7,825 nt of DNA from Rikenellaceae bacterium (lineage in GTDB: Bacteria > Bacteroidota > Bacteroidia > Bacteroidales > UBA932). The number at the start of each line of letters is the position of its first letter. The first letter of the stretch is position 1. Positions 7,057-7,825 of the stretch are shown piece after piece. A model generated the notes under the pieces. That model had not been told where the DNA came from, made no database searches, and saw nothing but the letters and a program-made list of their open reading frames with translations. The position numbers were made by a program, and so were the translations under genes. The stretch covers positions 1 to 7,825 of the forward strand of contig DOVA01000151.1 in NCBI GenBank assembly GCA_003520315.1. The letters are read 5' to 3'.

Positions 7057-7734
7057 ATGGATAAAAGACACTTTGCAATCATTGTTGCCGGAGGAGTTGG
7101 AACAAGGATGGGAACTGACATCCCCAAGCAATTTATAAATCTTGGGGGGAAACCGTTACTTTTAAGGACTCTTGAAGTTTTTTTAAACCTTGCTTTTCCT
7201 GTGGAAATTATTATCGCATTGCCGGTTGCATATATGGACAGATGGAAGGAGACATGTGCTGCAGCAGGTCTTGATGGGACACATAAAATTGTTGCGGGCG
7301 GTATAACTCGCTTTCATTCGGTAAAAAATGCTCTAAGTATTATTCCCAAAGGAGTATTGGTTGCTGTTCACGATGGAGTAAGGCCATTTGTTCATTCTGA
7401 ATTTATAGAATCATTATACGCCAAAGCCTCAGAATGTGGATCAGCTATTCCTGTTGTTAAACCAGCAGATTCAATGAGGGTTTTGATGTCTGATGGTAAA
7501 AGTAAGCCTGTAAACAGAGAAGAGTTTGTTTTTGTACAAACTCCACAGGTGTTTGATTCAGAAATTTTGCTAAATGCTTATGAACAACCATATTCTCAGT
7601 CATTTACAGACGACGCCTCAGTGGTTGAGAGTGCAGGCTGTCAAATTTCTCTTGTAGAGGGAGATCCCATAAATATAAAAATAACTCAGCAGGAAGACCT
7701 GTTAATTGCAAAAGCAATTCTTAGTGTTTTTTGA
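7057..7734 (+). CDS. ispD: IspD, 2-C-methyl-D-erythritol 4-phosphate cytidylyltransferase
   Basis: IspD joins CTP and MEP to give CDP-ME, the third step of the cytosolic MEP isoprenoid pathway. The 225-residue protein carries the nucleotidyltransferase loop AGGVGTRMGTDIPKQF (11-26), with Arg17 and Lys24 matching the catalytic Arg and Lys of the family. It also has AGGITRFHSVKNAL (80-93), VHDGVRPFV (104-112), the QTPQ motif (161-164), FTDDASVVE (183-191) and VEGDPINIKIT (200-210) with conserved Lys208. The related TarI cytidylyltransferase (ribitol phosphate) is a less likely alternative, since the window is Gram-negative in character and has no teichoic acid genes. The start follows an A-rich run without a Shine-Dalgarno sequence. 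The 3' end overlaps a convergent gene by 14 bases. Confidence 0.96.
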   Translation: MDKRHFAIIVAGGVGTRMGTDIPKQFINLGGKPLLLRTLEVFLNLAFPVEIIIALPVAYMDRWKETCAAAGLDGTHKIVAGGITRFHSVKNALSIIPKGVLVAVHDGVRPFVHSEFIESLYAKASECGSAIPVVKPADSMRVLMSDGKSKPVNREEFVFVQTPQVFDSEILLNAYEQPYSQSFTDDASVVESAGCQISLVEGDPINIKITQQEDLLIAKAILSVF

Positions 7735-7825
7735 GTGTAGATGGTTTTGATGGATAATCCTTTACCCAAACCTGCCTTTCTATTGCCTGATCCAGCGATA
7801 TGAAAGTCTCAGTTTGCTCTACTGA
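7721..7825 (-). CDS. C-terminal end of an unidentified protein, convergent with ispD
   Basis: Reading leftward from the window edge, one minus-strand frame stays open for 34 codons and ends at a TAA at 7721-7723. The other two minus frames have stops within the first 14 bases, and the longest plus-strand ORF here (from 7741) has only 20 codons. The visible tail is mixed polar and charged, with segments such as TFISLDQAIERQVWVKDYP (residues 6-24 of the fragment), and ends in LKKH. It has no membrane segment and I do not recognise the family. The stop lies inside the last codons of ispD, so the two genes converge with no room for a separate terminator. The openness of a 35-codon frame is modest evidence, so this is probable rather than certain. 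Confidence 0.6.
   Translation of the reverse strand, partial: SVEQTETFISLDQAIERQVWVKDYPSKPSTLKKH

Noticed and set aside
7721..7760. Possible intrinsic terminator after ispD at the T-run near 7727-7732
   Set aside because: The T-run is not preceded by a GC-rich inverted repeat on either strand, and it lies inside the coding overlap.
7741..7803. Short plus-strand ORF after ispD starting with ATG at 7741
   Set aside because: It stops after only 20 codons at the TGA at 7801-7803 and looks like chance, while the minus-strand frame is open throughout.
1..7825. A novel defence, mobile or otherwise undescribed system
   Set aside because: All but the last roughly 100 bases are conserved housekeeping genes in a familiar order. 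No direct or inverted repeats, tRNA, integrase, transposase or CRISPR-like spacing was seen.

Overview
This is a compact, AT-rich bacterial chromosome segment that looks like Bacteroidota, most likely order Bacteroidales. The evidence is the gene order purH-mreB-mreC-mreD-mrdA-rodA, an enlarged RodA, the Cys/His-rich PBP2 transpeptidase segment, A-rich leaders mostly without Shine-Dalgarno sequences, and matches to the Bacteroides -7 promoter motif (TAnnTTTG). I do not try to name a genus.

Layout. From 6985 down to the left edge, six genes read on the minus strand with gaps of at most 18 bases or with overlaps: purH (last two steps of IMP synthesis), mreB (actin-like filament), mreC and mreD (elongasome scaffold and membrane subunit), mrdA (PBP2 transpeptidase) and rodA (SEDS glycosyltransferase, C-terminus cut off by the window). 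Positions 6986-7056 form a short divergent promoter region. On the plus strand, 7057-7734 is ispD of the MEP isoprenoid pathway. The last 105 bases hold the C-terminal end of an unrecognised minus-strand gene that converges on ispD and overlaps its 3' end by 14 bases.

How the genes work together. MreB filaments, MreC, MreD, PBP2 and RodA form the Rod complex, which polymerises and crosslinks lateral-wall peptidoglycan. RodA makes glycan strands from lipid II and PBP2 crosslinks them. IspD, across the promoter region, feeds the isoprenoid pathway that yields undecaprenyl phosphate, the lipid II carrier. That link is metabolic rather than a shared transcript. purH is a housekeeping gene that appears to share the operon promoter.

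Assessment. Essentially every base is accounted for by genes of known families plus one unknown tail. I found no mobile element, CRISPR array, RNA gene, repeat family or novel system. The points most worth a second look are the roughly 85-100-residue membrane insertion in RodA, a possible metal-binding Cys/His cluster in PBP2, the two opposed -7 motifs between purH and ispD, and the unidentified convergent gene at the right edge.
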